The position numbers and the translations under genes are program-made. Shown one piece after another: positions 8,518-15,648 of a stretch of DNA of 19,304 nucleotides. The notes beneath the pieces are model-generated. The model made no database searches, was not told the origin of the DNA, and saw only the letters and a program-made list of their open reading frames with translations. Positions within the stretch are counted from its first letter, which is position 1; each line of letters begins with the position of its first letter. Source of the DNA: JBFFXF01 sp041569895 (GTDB lineage: Bacteria > Planctomycetota > UBA8108 > JACQVS01); NCBI GenBank assembly GCA_041569895.1, contig JBFFXF010000130.1, positions 1 through 19,304 of the forward strand. The letters are read 5' to 3'.

Positions 8518-9955
8518 CGTCGAAGTCCTCGCGACCCGGCAGGTCGCGCAGCCCGATGCTCTTCTGGGTCAGCCGCCAGGAGAGCTTGAACACCGTGTCG
8601 GCGACCGGACGGAAGTTGATCCCCGGCTCGAGCACGTCGCCGGTGTCGCCGTCGAGGTCGACGTGGTCCCACCGGAAGACGATCGTGAAGCGCGCGCCCT
8701 CGTCGTCGAAGACGTGCGGGACCAGATCCCGCAGCGCCGGGGGCATGCCGCCGATCGAGCCCTGGACGTAGAAACCCCAGAAGCGATCGGGCACGCCGGC
8801 GGTGCGCGCGAAGCTGTTGCGCTCGAAGTCGGAGACCGCGACCTCGCCCTCGAGGGCGATCTCGAACCAGGAGACCGGCTGCACGATCGCCATGTCACCG
8901 GCGAAGATCCGCAGCAGGTTGTCGCCCTCCTCGTCGTAGGTGCCGACGTGCCAGGAGCCGCCGATCTCGAGACGATCGGCAAGCCCCAGCGAGATGCGTC
9001 CCGTGCCCGCGACGCCGCCGTTGATGTCGCCGCCGATCGACGTGCGCCCCTCCCGCAGGACCTGCTCGATGTCGGTGATCGGCGCCGAGAGGTTGCCGTT
9101 CGAGTCGAGGACGTTGAAGCCGTTGACGGCGTACGCCTCGTAGCCGAGCGACACGTCCTCGCCGACGGCGATGGTGCCCCGCGCGCCGACGCCCGCCTCC
9201 GTGAGCGTCGTCGGGATGACGAACGTCGAGACCAGCGGCCGCTCGGTGAGCTCGCGCACCGGCCCGTCGTGGTTGACATTGATGCGGCCGAGCGGCGGCA
9301 GCAACGCGCCACCGCGGATGACGAGCTCCTCGAAGATCACCCAGTCGATGAACGCCATCTCGAGCGCGACCTCGATCTCGTCGCTGACGCCGGTGCCCTC
9401 GAACTCGGTCTCGAACTCGATCTCGGAGCCGAACTGCACCCGATCGCTGATCTCGGTGAAGAGAAAGAGGTTCGTGCGGTGCATGCGGAAGCCCTCGGGG
9501 ATCCCGAGGATGCCGTCCTCGAAGGAGTGGTACTCGAGCTCGGTGTACCCGCCGATGTGGGCGCGCCGCCAGATGCTCATCAGGAACGGCTTGTCGTAGA
9601 CGCCACGGAGCGCGGCGGGTCGCTCGAGGGTCTCGCGCGACCAGACCGGGGTGAACTCGACCACCGGCCCCTCCGCGGGACCGTCCGGGCGCTCCTCGGG
9701 CTCGCCGTCGGGTGTCCGCCCGGACCTCTCATCGCGGAGCTCCCGCTCGACCTCGCCGAGGCGGCGCCGCAGCTCCTCGAGCTCGCGCTCGAGTCGGTCG
9801 GCGCGGGTGTCGGATTGCTGGAGCGGGGGTGAAGAGGGGTTCGATTTCGAGGACGAGGACGATTCGGAGGCGGGGACCGACAGGGTGATGGCGGTGCTCG
9901 ACGCGATCGCGAGAAGGATGGCGACGGTCGGGGACCGGTGCGGCGCCGTGTTCAT
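8480..9955 (-). CDS. Outer-membrane beta-barrel (porin-like) protein with N-terminal coiled coil
   Basis: Predicted outer-membrane barrel of 491 residues, first gene of the redox operon. The ATG at 9955 is chosen because a signal peptide follows it and GGAGAG lies about 10 bases upstream. A Ser-rich linker and a heptad-like coiled coil (RADRLERELEELRRRLGEVE, about 50-69) follow, as in trimeric or phosphate-selective (OprO/OprP-like) porins. The rest alternates polar and hydrophobic residues in strand-like segments, for example GGYTELEYHSFEDG, TNLFLFTEISDRVQFGSEIE, GRISLGLADRLEIGGSWHVG and ARFTIVFRWDHVDLDGDTGD, and the chain ends in STYF, the C-terminal aromatic expected of a barrel signal. 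Substrate is unknown. Together with the downstream cytochrome and Rieske genes it could give metals or electron donors access to the periplasm. Confidence 0.8.
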   Translation of the reverse strand: MNTAPHRSPTVAILLAIASSTAITLSVPASESSSSSKSNPSSPPLQQSDTRADRLERELEELRRRLGEVERELRDERSGRTPDGEPEERPDGPAEGPVVEFTPVWSRETLERPAALRGVYDKPFLMSIWRRAHIGGYTELEYHSFEDGILGIPEGFRMHRTNLFLFTEISDRVQFGSEIEFETEFEGTGVSDEIEVALEMAFIDWVIFEELVIRGGALLPPLGRINVNHDGPVRELTERPLVSTFVIPTTLTEAGVGARGTIAVGEDVSLGYEAYAVNGFNVLDSNGNLSAPITDIEQVLREGRTSIGGDINGGVAGTGRISLGLADRLEIGGSWHVGTYDEEGDNLLRIFAGDMAIVQPVSWFEIALEGEVAVSDFERNSFARTAGVPDRFWGFYVQGSIGGMPPALRDLVPHVFDDEGARFTIVFRWDHVDLDGDTGDVLEPGINFRPVADTVFKLSWRLTQKSIGLRDLPGREDFDDDGLVFSISTYF

Positions 9956-9996
9956 CGTGCGTGTTCTCTCCGGCTGCGCCCTGCTGTGGTGACGAG

Positions 9997-10032
9997 AATT
10001 ACCCAAAGGTAATTACCTTCGGGTAATTTACC
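9997..10032. promoter_or_regulatory. Array of TTACC/GGTAA half-sites: candidate DtxR-family operator
   Basis: Two perfect 18-bp inverted repeats of the form AATTACC-N4-GGTAATT lie at 9997-10014 (N4 = CAAA) and 10011-10028 (N4 = TTCG), sharing their inner AATT. A further TTACC at 10028-10032 makes five half-sites, alternately oriented with regular spacing. The array is strongly AT-rich against its GC-rich surroundings, lies 42 bases upstream of the porin ATG and 69 bases upstream of the divergent GH2-like gene. DtxR-family operators are AT-rich inverted repeats of about this length, and the operon it precedes ends in a DtxR-type gene, so autoregulation is inferred. The core promoter of the porin operon probably overlaps the array; no clear -35/-10 pair was found. 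Confidence 0.72.
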
Positions 10033-10084
10033 CGGAGGGGCGCGCCGCCGTCAACAGGAATCGCCGCGTTTCCCGTCGAGCGGG

Positions 10085-10090
10085 TACACT
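10085..10090 (+). promoter_or_regulatory. Possible -10 element of the GH2-like gene (near-leaderless start)
   Basis: TACACT at 10085-10090 is the best -10-like hexamer before the ATG at 10101. No matching -35 is seen at 16-18 bases. If used, transcription would begin at about 10097, only a few bases before the ATG, and no Shine-Dalgarno is visible. Weak evidence. Confidence 0.25.
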
Positions 10091-10100
10091 GTGCGGTCCG

Positions 10101-13100
10101 ATGAGATCGACGAGGATCGGTGGGGTCATTCCGCGCCTCTGCCTGGCGCTTCTGACGGCGACGCCGGTCGCCGCGCAGCTCGAGCCGTCTCTGCCCGAGC
10201 AGCCGCGGGAGGACCTCGCCCGGTCGCAGTGGATGACGCTCAACGGCAACTGGCTCTTCCGCATGGACCCCGACGACCGGGGGCTCGAGCTCTCCTGGCA
10301 GAGCGAGTTCGAGATCGAGGAGTGGCAGCCGATCGTCGTGCCGTTCGCGTGGGAGACGCGCGCCTCGGGGATCGGCGCGACCCACTCGGGGGTGGCGTGG
10401 TACCGGCGCTTCTTCACCATCCCGCCCGACTGGGACCACCCGCGTGTGTTCATCGTCTTCGGTGCGGTCGACCGGCTCGCCACGGTGTGGCTGAACGGTG
10501 CGCCGATCGGCGTGCACGAGGGGGGCTGGACGCCGTTCGAGCTCGACGTCACGCGCCAGGTCTCGCGTGACGGCGAGAACGAGCTCGTCGTGCGCGTCGT
10601 CGACGAGACCGACCCCGCGACGCCGGTGGGATCTCAGGGGGAGTTCACGCCGTGGAGCGGCATCTGGCAGACGGTCTCGCTCGAGAACCGCCCGGATGCC
10701 TACCTCGAGCGGTTCCGCGTGACCGCCGACGTCGTGGCCGGCGCCGTCGACCTCGAGCTCCACGTGCGACGGTTCGGTTCGGAGGTCCCCGGCGAGGTCA
10801 CCGTGCGACTGACCGATCCGCCTCTCGCCATCAGCACCGGGACGGCCCTCGCCGAGGGCGTCAACGTCGTGCGATCGCGACTGGTGATCCCCGGCGCCCG
10901 CCCGTGGCGACCCGGTGACCCCCGCCTCCATGACGCGACCATCGAGGTGTCGGCGGACGGCGCGGTCGATCGCGTGTCGACGTACCTCGGGCTGCGTTCC
11001 ATCGCCACCGGCGACGGCGGTCAGTTGCTCCTCAACGGCGAGCCGATCCGCATCGCCGGCGTGGCGCATCACCTCCTCCACCCGGAGGGCGGCCCCACCT
11101 GCCCCACCGATGAGGAGCTGCGCCGCGACGTCGAGCTCGCCCTCGCGAGCGGATTCAACGCCATCCGCGTCCACGGCACGGTCGCGAGCCCGCGGTTCCT
11201 GTCGTGGTGCGATCGTCTCGGGTGCCTGGTGATCGCCGACCTGCCCGGCTTCTCGAACGTGTCGCCGGGAACCCGCGAGGCGTGGGAGGCGACCGCGCGC
11301 GCGCTCATCGACCGTGACTTCAATCACCCGTCACTGATCTCGTGGACGCTCTTCAGCGACAGTCGCGGACTGGCGACGGGCGGATACTCGCGCGAGAGCC
11401 AGGCGTGGGTGCGGTCGATGGTCGAGCTCGTGCGCTCGCTCGACCCGACGCGCCTCGTCGACGACAACTCGACGCTGAACCGGGACCACGTCGACACCGA
11501 CCTCGACACGTGGCACGTGTATCTCGACGACCTCCGCGACCTCGATCGCGTCCGGCGCCAGATCGCCCTCGAGGTCGCCGAGAGCATGCCCGGATCGAGA
11601 TTCAACTTCATCGGCGGGGCGACGCGCGGCCAGCAGCCGCTGCTGAACGGATCGTTCGGCGTCTCGGCGACCGGACGTGGAGACCAGGACGTCTCCTTCG
11701 CGCTCCTCGCGCTCAGCGGGCTGCTGAGGCGTCACGAGCGCATCGTCGGCTCGATCTACCGCGACCTCACCGACGTCGAGTGGCTGCACCGCGGCATCGT
11801 CAACTTCGACCGCAGCCCGAAGGACTTCGGTCTCGAGGCGTTCTCGATGTCCCTCGCCCACCTGAACGGCGCCGACTTCGTCGGCATCGACGCGCCGCCG
11901 ATCGTCACCGTGACGCCGGGAAGCGAGATCACGCTGCCGATCTTCGTCAGTCACTTCTCGCGGCGCGAGGTCCCGCAGGGGGAGCTCGTGGTCGACGTGG
12001 CGCTCGATGCGACCGATGGCAACGGAGAGGCGCTGCGCGTCGACGCCGGCACGTTCCCGGCGCGCTGGAAGGATTTCGGCATCGAGGAGCTCGAACCGGT
12101 GACCGTCGACCTGCCGCCGCGACGTCTGGCGGGCGCGATCGTCGTGACACTGCGCGACCGGCGGGCCGGGGCGGCGATCGCCCGCAACCTCGTGTTCGTC
12201 GTGGCGCGCGACGCCCCCGCGCCGCGCGTCGAGGTGATGGACGGCACGACGGTCGCGCTCCGCCTGGCGCCCGGCGAGATCTCGTTCACGAGCGTCGTGC
12301 CGCTGCGCGACCGGCGCGAGTCGCTCCTGCGGGTGCCGGGCGCGCCGCTTCTCGAGTACGTCGTCGAGGTCCCGGAGTTCGTGCCGCTCGAGGCCGTGAG
12401 GGGCATCGAGCTCCGCGCCGAGCTGGCGGCGGTCGGCACCGAGTCCCGGCTCGACTGGCCGGAGGTGCGGCGCGCCAACGACCACCCGCAGACCGACGAG
12501 CGCCGCAGTCCGACGACGCTGTCGGTCGCCATCGCGGGCGTGCGCGCCGCCGACGTCGAGCTCGCCGACGCGCCCTCCGATCTGCGCGGCTTCGTGTCCT
12601 ACTCGTCCGGTTATCCGAACGGCATCCACGGCGTCCTGCACCGCGCCCGCGTCGAGAACCCCCGCCTGCGAGACCGGCGGCTCGTCCTCCGACTGACCGC
12701 GGAGGCCGGGAGCTCCGGAATCGCCATCTTCGGCGAGACCATGGGACGCCACGTCCTCGACCCGACCATCCGGCTCGAGCTCGCCGCACCGGTCGAGGCC
12801 CCCGCGGACGTCGGCGAGCTCGCCGCGGCGCGGGAGCTCTTCGGCGCCTCGGCCCGCGCCCTCCTGCCCGCCGCGGACGAGGGCCCGGTCGAGTGGCGCT
12901 GGACCGTGCGCCAGCCTCCCGGCGACTGGACGACTCGCGAGTTCGACGACGCGCATTGGTCGACCGGCGCGGCGCCCTTCGGCGAGGAGGGGGCGGGCGA
13001 GCCACTCGCGCGAACGGCGTGGCGAGGCCCGTCGATCTGGCTGCGGAATCGCTTCGACCTCGAGAGCACGGACGTCGACGTGATCTTCCTGCGAATCCGG

Positions 13101-13325
13101 CACGGCGGCGCGCTCGTCGTCGCACTCAACGGCATCGACGTCCTCAACGACGCGGCACCGACGAACGGGTACGAGGTCGTCCCGCTGCCGAGCGACGCGC
13201 TCGATCTACTGGTGGAGGGCCAGAACGTCGTCGCCGTCCACTGTCGCGTCGCGAGCGACCCGGCCGTCGTCGACGTCGGTGTGCTGGCCGACTCGCTCGA
13301 AAGAGCTCCAGCCACGACGCGGTGA
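10101..13325 (+). CDS. Exported GH2-fold protein apparently lacking both catalytic glutamates
   Basis: The 1074-residue protein begins with a Sec signal peptide (likely PVAA|Q near residue 26), which supports the ATG at 10101 although no ribosome site is visible. It has the glycoside hydrolase 2 layout: sugar-binding jelly roll (about 40-195, with GVAWYRRFF, ATVWLNGAPIGVHEGG and SGIWQTVSLE), Ig-like domain (about 200-300), then the TIM barrel (about 305-590, with LLNGEPIRIAG, GFNAIRVHG, NHPSLISW). In active relatives the barrel carries an Asn-Glu acid/base after NHPS; here the segment reads LFSDSRG, with Ser419-Asp420 at that place. The nucleophile is usually in a NSEYG/SEFG motif; here it reads NGSFG, with Ser518 in place of Glu. 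The barrel ending LTDVEWLHRGIVNFDRSPKDFG is otherwise family-like. The C-terminal 150 residues form another beta domain (APFGEEG, IWLRNRF, VVALNG, NVVAVHCR) common in exported planctomycete proteins. A carbohydrate-binding pseudoenzyme is the best reading. Its 3' end overlaps the opposed GH5-like gene. Confidence 0.85.
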   Translation: MRSTRIGGVIPRLCLALLTATPVAAQLEPSLPEQPREDLARSQWMTLNGNWLFRMDPDDRGLELSWQSEFEIEEWQPIVVPFAWETRASGIGATHSGVAWYRRFFTIPPDWDHPRVFIVFGAVDRLATVWLNGAPIGVHEGGWTPFELDVTRQVSRDGENELVVRVVDETDPATPVGSQGEFTPWSGIWQTVSLENRPDAYLERFRVTADVVAGAVDLELHVRRFGSEVPGEVTVRLTDPPLAISTGTALAEGVNVVRSRLVIPGARPWRPGDPRLHDATIEVSADGAVDRVSTYLGLRSIATGDGGQLLLNGEPIRIAGVAHHLLHPEGGPTCPTDEELRRDVELALASGFNAIRVHGTVASPRFLSWCDRLGCLVIADLPGFSNVSPGTREAWEATARALIDRDFNHPSLISWTLFSDSRGLATGGYSRESQAWVRSMVELVRSLDPTRLVDDNSTLNRDHVDTDLDTWHVYLDDLRDLDRVRRQIALEVAESMPGSRFNFIGGATRGQQPLLNGSFGVSATGRGDQDVSFALLALSGLLRRHERIVGSIYRDLTDVEWLHRGIVNFDRSPKDFGLEAFSMSLAHLNGADFVGIDAPPIVTVTPGSEITLPIFVSHFSRREVPQGELVVDVALDATDGNGEALRVDAGTFPARWKDFGIEELEPVTVDLPPRRLAGAIVVTLRDRRAGAAIARNLVFVVARDAPAPRVEVMDGTTVALRLAPGEISFTSVVPLRDRRESLLRVPGAPLLEYVVEVPEFVPLEAVRGIELRAELAAVGTESRLDWPEVRRANDHPQTDERRSPTTLSVAIAGVRAADVELADAPSDLRGFVSYSSGYPNGIHGVLHRARVENPRLRDRRLVLRLTAEAGSSGIAIFGETMGRHVLDPTIRLELAAPVEAPADVGELAAARELFGASARALLPAADEGPVEWRWTVRQPPGDWTTREFDDAHWSTGAAPFGEEGAGEPLARTAWRGPSIWLRNRFDLESTDVDVIFLRIRHGGALVVALNGIDVLNDAAPTNGYEVVPLPSDALDLLVEGQNVVAVHCRVASDPAVVDVGVLADSLERAPATTR

Positions 13326-14367
13326 TGGCGCCGGCGATGGTGCCCTCGCGACGACACTCCTCGATGGTCGCTCCCCAGTAGAAGCCGATCCAGCCCGCCG
13401 CGTGCTCGCGCGAGCGCTCGATGAACTCGGCGAGCTCCTCGATCGAGCATCGCAGCGGGAAGATCTCCTCGATGACGATCGGCTTGCCGACGTCGAACCC
13501 GCGCAGCGTCTCGAGCGCCTCGTCGACCTTGCCGCGCTCCGGGTAGATGTGAACGGAGATGAAATCGAGCTCGCCCGCGATGTGCTCGGGAACGAAGCCC
13601 GAGGTCAGCCCCGGCCGATCGAGGCTCCAGGGAACGAGCCCGACGGTGATCAGGTGCTCGCGGTCGACCTCGCGGATGGCGGCGACGAGCGTCGCGATCC
13701 ACACGTGCGCGATCTCGTGACGCGGACGGTCGCCCGCCGCGAGCGCGATGCGCTGGACGAAGTGCTTCCCCGCGAAGGCCGGCCCGAGCCAGTCGTCGCT
13801 CCGCTGGCGGCCGGGAACGACCGGCTCGTTCATCAGGTCATAGCAGAAGATCGCCGGGCTCGACGCACAGCGGGCGGCGACCGCCCTCCAGAAGGTCGCC
13901 TGCGCGCGCCAGCGCTCCGCCTCGTCGAGGGCGTCGTACCACGGCGGCACGTCGGCGCGGTGGTAGCAGCCGAGACCGGTGACGTCGAGGTAGAGCTCGA
14001 GTCGCTCCGCGAGCTCGACCAGACGGGCGAGTCGGTCGAGCGCCACCGGGTTCGGCTCGGTCGGCGACGTCATGAACTTCCCGAACTGCAGGTGGATCCG
14101 GACGACGTTCGCGCCGAGCTCCCGCATCTCGCGAAAGTCATCCTCGACCGCCGCCCACGAGTCGACCCAGTAGTCCTCGAGCAACGCGCCGTCCCGATCG
14201 TGGTCGTAGTTGAAGCCCCACGGTGTGAACGACGCTCCCGAGCGCGCCAGCACGAAGGAGCGTCCGTCGGCCGAGACCGCCACCGGTTCGAGCGCGACGC
14301 ACCCCGCGGTGATCGCGCCCAGGAGGAGGATCGGCGCCAGAGAGAGAATCCGCCGCATGCGCTCCAT
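13144..14367 (-). CDS. GH5-like (cellulase-family) glycoside hydrolase lipoprotein with an antisense-derived tail
   Basis: Predicted surface lipoprotein of 407 residues from the ATG at 14367 (an ATG at 14358 is also possible; neither has a convincing ribosome site). The signal ends in ITAGC with Cys23. The TIM-barrel features of clan GH-A are present: FTPWGFNYD (about 47-55), ANVVRIHLQFG with Arg90, YDLMNEP with acid/base Glu181, FISVHIYP with His273 and Tyr275, IVIEEIFP with a candidate nucleophile Glu300 or Glu301, and GFYWGA with Trp331. Substrate is probably a beta-linked glucan or mannan, which sequence alone cannot settle. The barrel seems complete by about residue 357. The remaining 50 residues are an Arg/Pro-rich run read antisense to the end of the GH2-like gene, with 182 bases of convergent overlap, and may be non-functional read-on after loss of an earlier stop. 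Confidence 0.83.
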   Translation of the reverse strand: MERMRRILSLAPILLLGAITAGCVALEPVAVSADGRSFVLARSGASFTPWGFNYDHDRDGALLEDYWVDSWAAVEDDFREMRELGANVVRIHLQFGKFMTSPTEPNPVALDRLARLVELAERLELYLDVTGLGCYHRADVPPWYDALDEAERWRAQATFWRAVAARCASSPAIFCYDLMNEPVVPGRQRSDDWLGPAFAGKHFVQRIALAAGDRPRHEIAHVWIATLVAAIREVDREHLITVGLVPWSLDRPGLTSGFVPEHIAGELDFISVHIYPERGKVDEALETLRGFDVGKPIVIEEIFPLRCSIEELAEFIERSREHAAGWIGFYWGATIEECRREGTIAGAITASWLELFRASRPAHRRRRRPGRSRRDSGRRRRSGPPPVDRARRSAAGRPRTRSSVPRR

Positions 14368-14389
14368 CGTAGCCAAATACAGAACGGGC

Positions 14390-14418
14390 TTTACAGAGAA
14401 TCGCGTTTCAACTATCAC
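14390..14418 (+). promoter_or_regulatory. Possible sigma70-like promoter of the DMT-like/DUF1080 gene pair
   Basis: TTTACA (14390-14395) is followed by 17 bases and TATCAC (14413-14418), five and four matches to the -35 and -10 consensus. Transcription would start near 14425, about 65 bases before the ATG at 14491. It lies in the 123-base divergent gap between the GH5-like gene and the small membrane-protein gene. Confidence 0.4.
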
Positions 14419-14490
14419 TGGCGGTTCGATCGCCACGGACCCGAGAAAGATCCCGGAGACTCCCGAGGAACAAGAGAGAGGAACACGCTC

Positions 14491-14961
14491 ATGCAGTACG
14501 TCTGGCTCGCCTTCGCATTCGGCACCGTGCTCTGCTGGGGCACGTACGGCCCCGTCATCCATGCCGGCCAGGCCAACCTGGGAAACAACGGCTTCCGCGC
14601 GCTGCTCTGCGTCGGCGGGGCGTACTTCGTGCTCGCCGTGATCATCCCGTTCGTGGTTCTCACCACCGGCGGAAGCGGTGTCGCGAGCGGCTTCACGACC
14701 AGGGGCGCCCTCTTCGCGCTCGCCGGCGGCGCGCTCGGCGCCATGGGGGCCTTCTGCATCATCTGGTCGTTCAAGAACGGCGGCCGGCCGATCGCGGTGA
14801 TGCCGCTGGTCTTCGCCGGGGCGCCGATCGTCAACGCGATCATCTCGATCTCGACGCACCCGCCCGAGGGCGGCCTCCGGAGCATGGACTGGCGCTTCTT
14901 CGTCGGCTCGGTGCTGGCGGCCACGGGGGCGTATATGGTGCTGGCCTTCAAGCCTTCCTGA
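14491..14961 (+). CDS. Small multi-helix membrane protein, DMT/EamA-like
   Basis: Inner-membrane protein of 156 residues with about five hydrophobic helices: near residues 4-24 (LAFAFGTVLCWGTYGPV), 36-58 (FRALLCVGGAYFVLAVIIPF), 72-95 (ALFALAGGALGAMGAFCIIW), 103-125 (IAVMPLVFAGAPIVNAIISI) and 133-154 (FFVGSVLAATGAYMVLAF). The FGTVLCWGTYGP opening and the MPLVFAGAP segment resemble half-size members of the drug/metabolite and sugar (GRP/RhaT-like) transporter group seen in PVC bacteria. Full transporters have ten helices, so it would need to dimerise. A GAGAGAGG ribosome site precedes the ATG by about 9 bases. It is 30 bases upstream of the DUF1080 gene and probably co-transcribed. Substrate unknown. 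Confidence 0.75.
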   Translation: MQYVWLAFAFGTVLCWGTYGPVIHAGQANLGNNGFRALLCVGGAYFVLAVIIPFVVLTTGGSGVASGFTTRGALFALAGGALGAMGAFCIIWSFKNGGRPIAVMPLVFAGAPIVNAIISISTHPPEGGLRSMDWRFFVGSVLAATGAYMVLAFKPS

Positions 14962-14991
14962 CAGCGTTTACTCAGAGAAAAGGGGGCGACG

Positions 14992-15648
14992 ATGCGACGA
15001 CTCGGACTCCTCGCGATCGCCACGCTTCTTGCCGGCTGCATGACGGTCGACCCGCTGGCGCTCGACGACAGTGACTTCACGCCGCTCTTCGACGGGAGAT
15101 CGCTCGAGGGCTTCGTCACCGTGCTCGACTCGCCGTGGGTCGTCAGCGACGGCATCGCCTCATCGCGACAGAACCCCGCCGGCCGGCTCGAGGGCGAGAG
15201 CTGGCTGCTGACGAAGAAACCCTACCGCGACTTCGTGCTGCGGGTGTCGTTCCGCATCACCCCCGGCGGCAACAGTGGCGTCTTCGTCCGCGTCCCCGTG
15301 CCGTGGAACGAACGCCTCGCCTCGGCGCTCGGCGGGCCGGTGCCGTGGGACGCCGGCTACGAGGCCAACATCAACAACGACGAGCCGAACTACCCCACCG
15401 GCTCGATCTGGGCGCTCGCCCCGGCACCGAAGCTCCTCCAGCGCGAGGGCGAGTGGAACGAGATGCTGATCCACCTCGTCGGCCAGCGCATCTCGACGTG
15501 GGTCAACCGCGTCCCGGCGGTGCAGAATTTCGAGCTCCCCGCACGAGAGGGCGCCGACACGGGCGCCATCGGCTTCCAGCGCCACGGCGGCGAGGCGTAC
15601 CGGGAGAAGCTGATCGAGATCGGGGAGGTGATGATCTACGAACTGTGA
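14992..15648 (+). CDS. DUF1080 (3-keto-disaccharide hydrolase domain) lipoprotein
   Basis: Exported lipoprotein of 218 residues. The signal ends in the lipobox LAGC with Cys16. The DUF1080 domain (Pfam 3-keto-disaccharide hydrolase, concanavalin-like beta sandwich) fills the rest: FTPLFDGRSLEGF (29-41), YRDFVLRVSFRITPGGNSGV (78-97) followed by FVR, a GYEANINND segment, and a GAIGFQRHGGE stretch near the end. Family members act on or bind oxidised sugars outside the cell; some have been linked to 3-keto-glycoside cleavage. The start is firm: AGGGGG lies 5 bases before the ATG. The upstream gene ends 30 bases earlier on the same strand. No clear terminator hairpin with a T-run follows. Confidence 0.88.
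   Translation: MRRLGLLAIATLLAGCMTVDPLALDDSDFTPLFDGRSLEGFVTVLDSPWVVSDGIASSRQNPAGRLEGESWLLTKKPYRDFVLRVSFRITPGGNSGVFVRVPVPWNERLASALGGPVPWDAGYEANINNDEPNYPTGSIWALAPAPKLLQREGEWNEMLIHLVGQRISTWVNRVPAVQNFELPAREGADTGAIGFQRHGGEAYREKLIEIGEVMIYEL

Noticed and set aside
11331..13103. Long open frames on both strands inside the GH2-like gene
   Set aside because: They are shadows in the wobble-biased frames; the GH2 frame alone has signal peptide and domain motifs.
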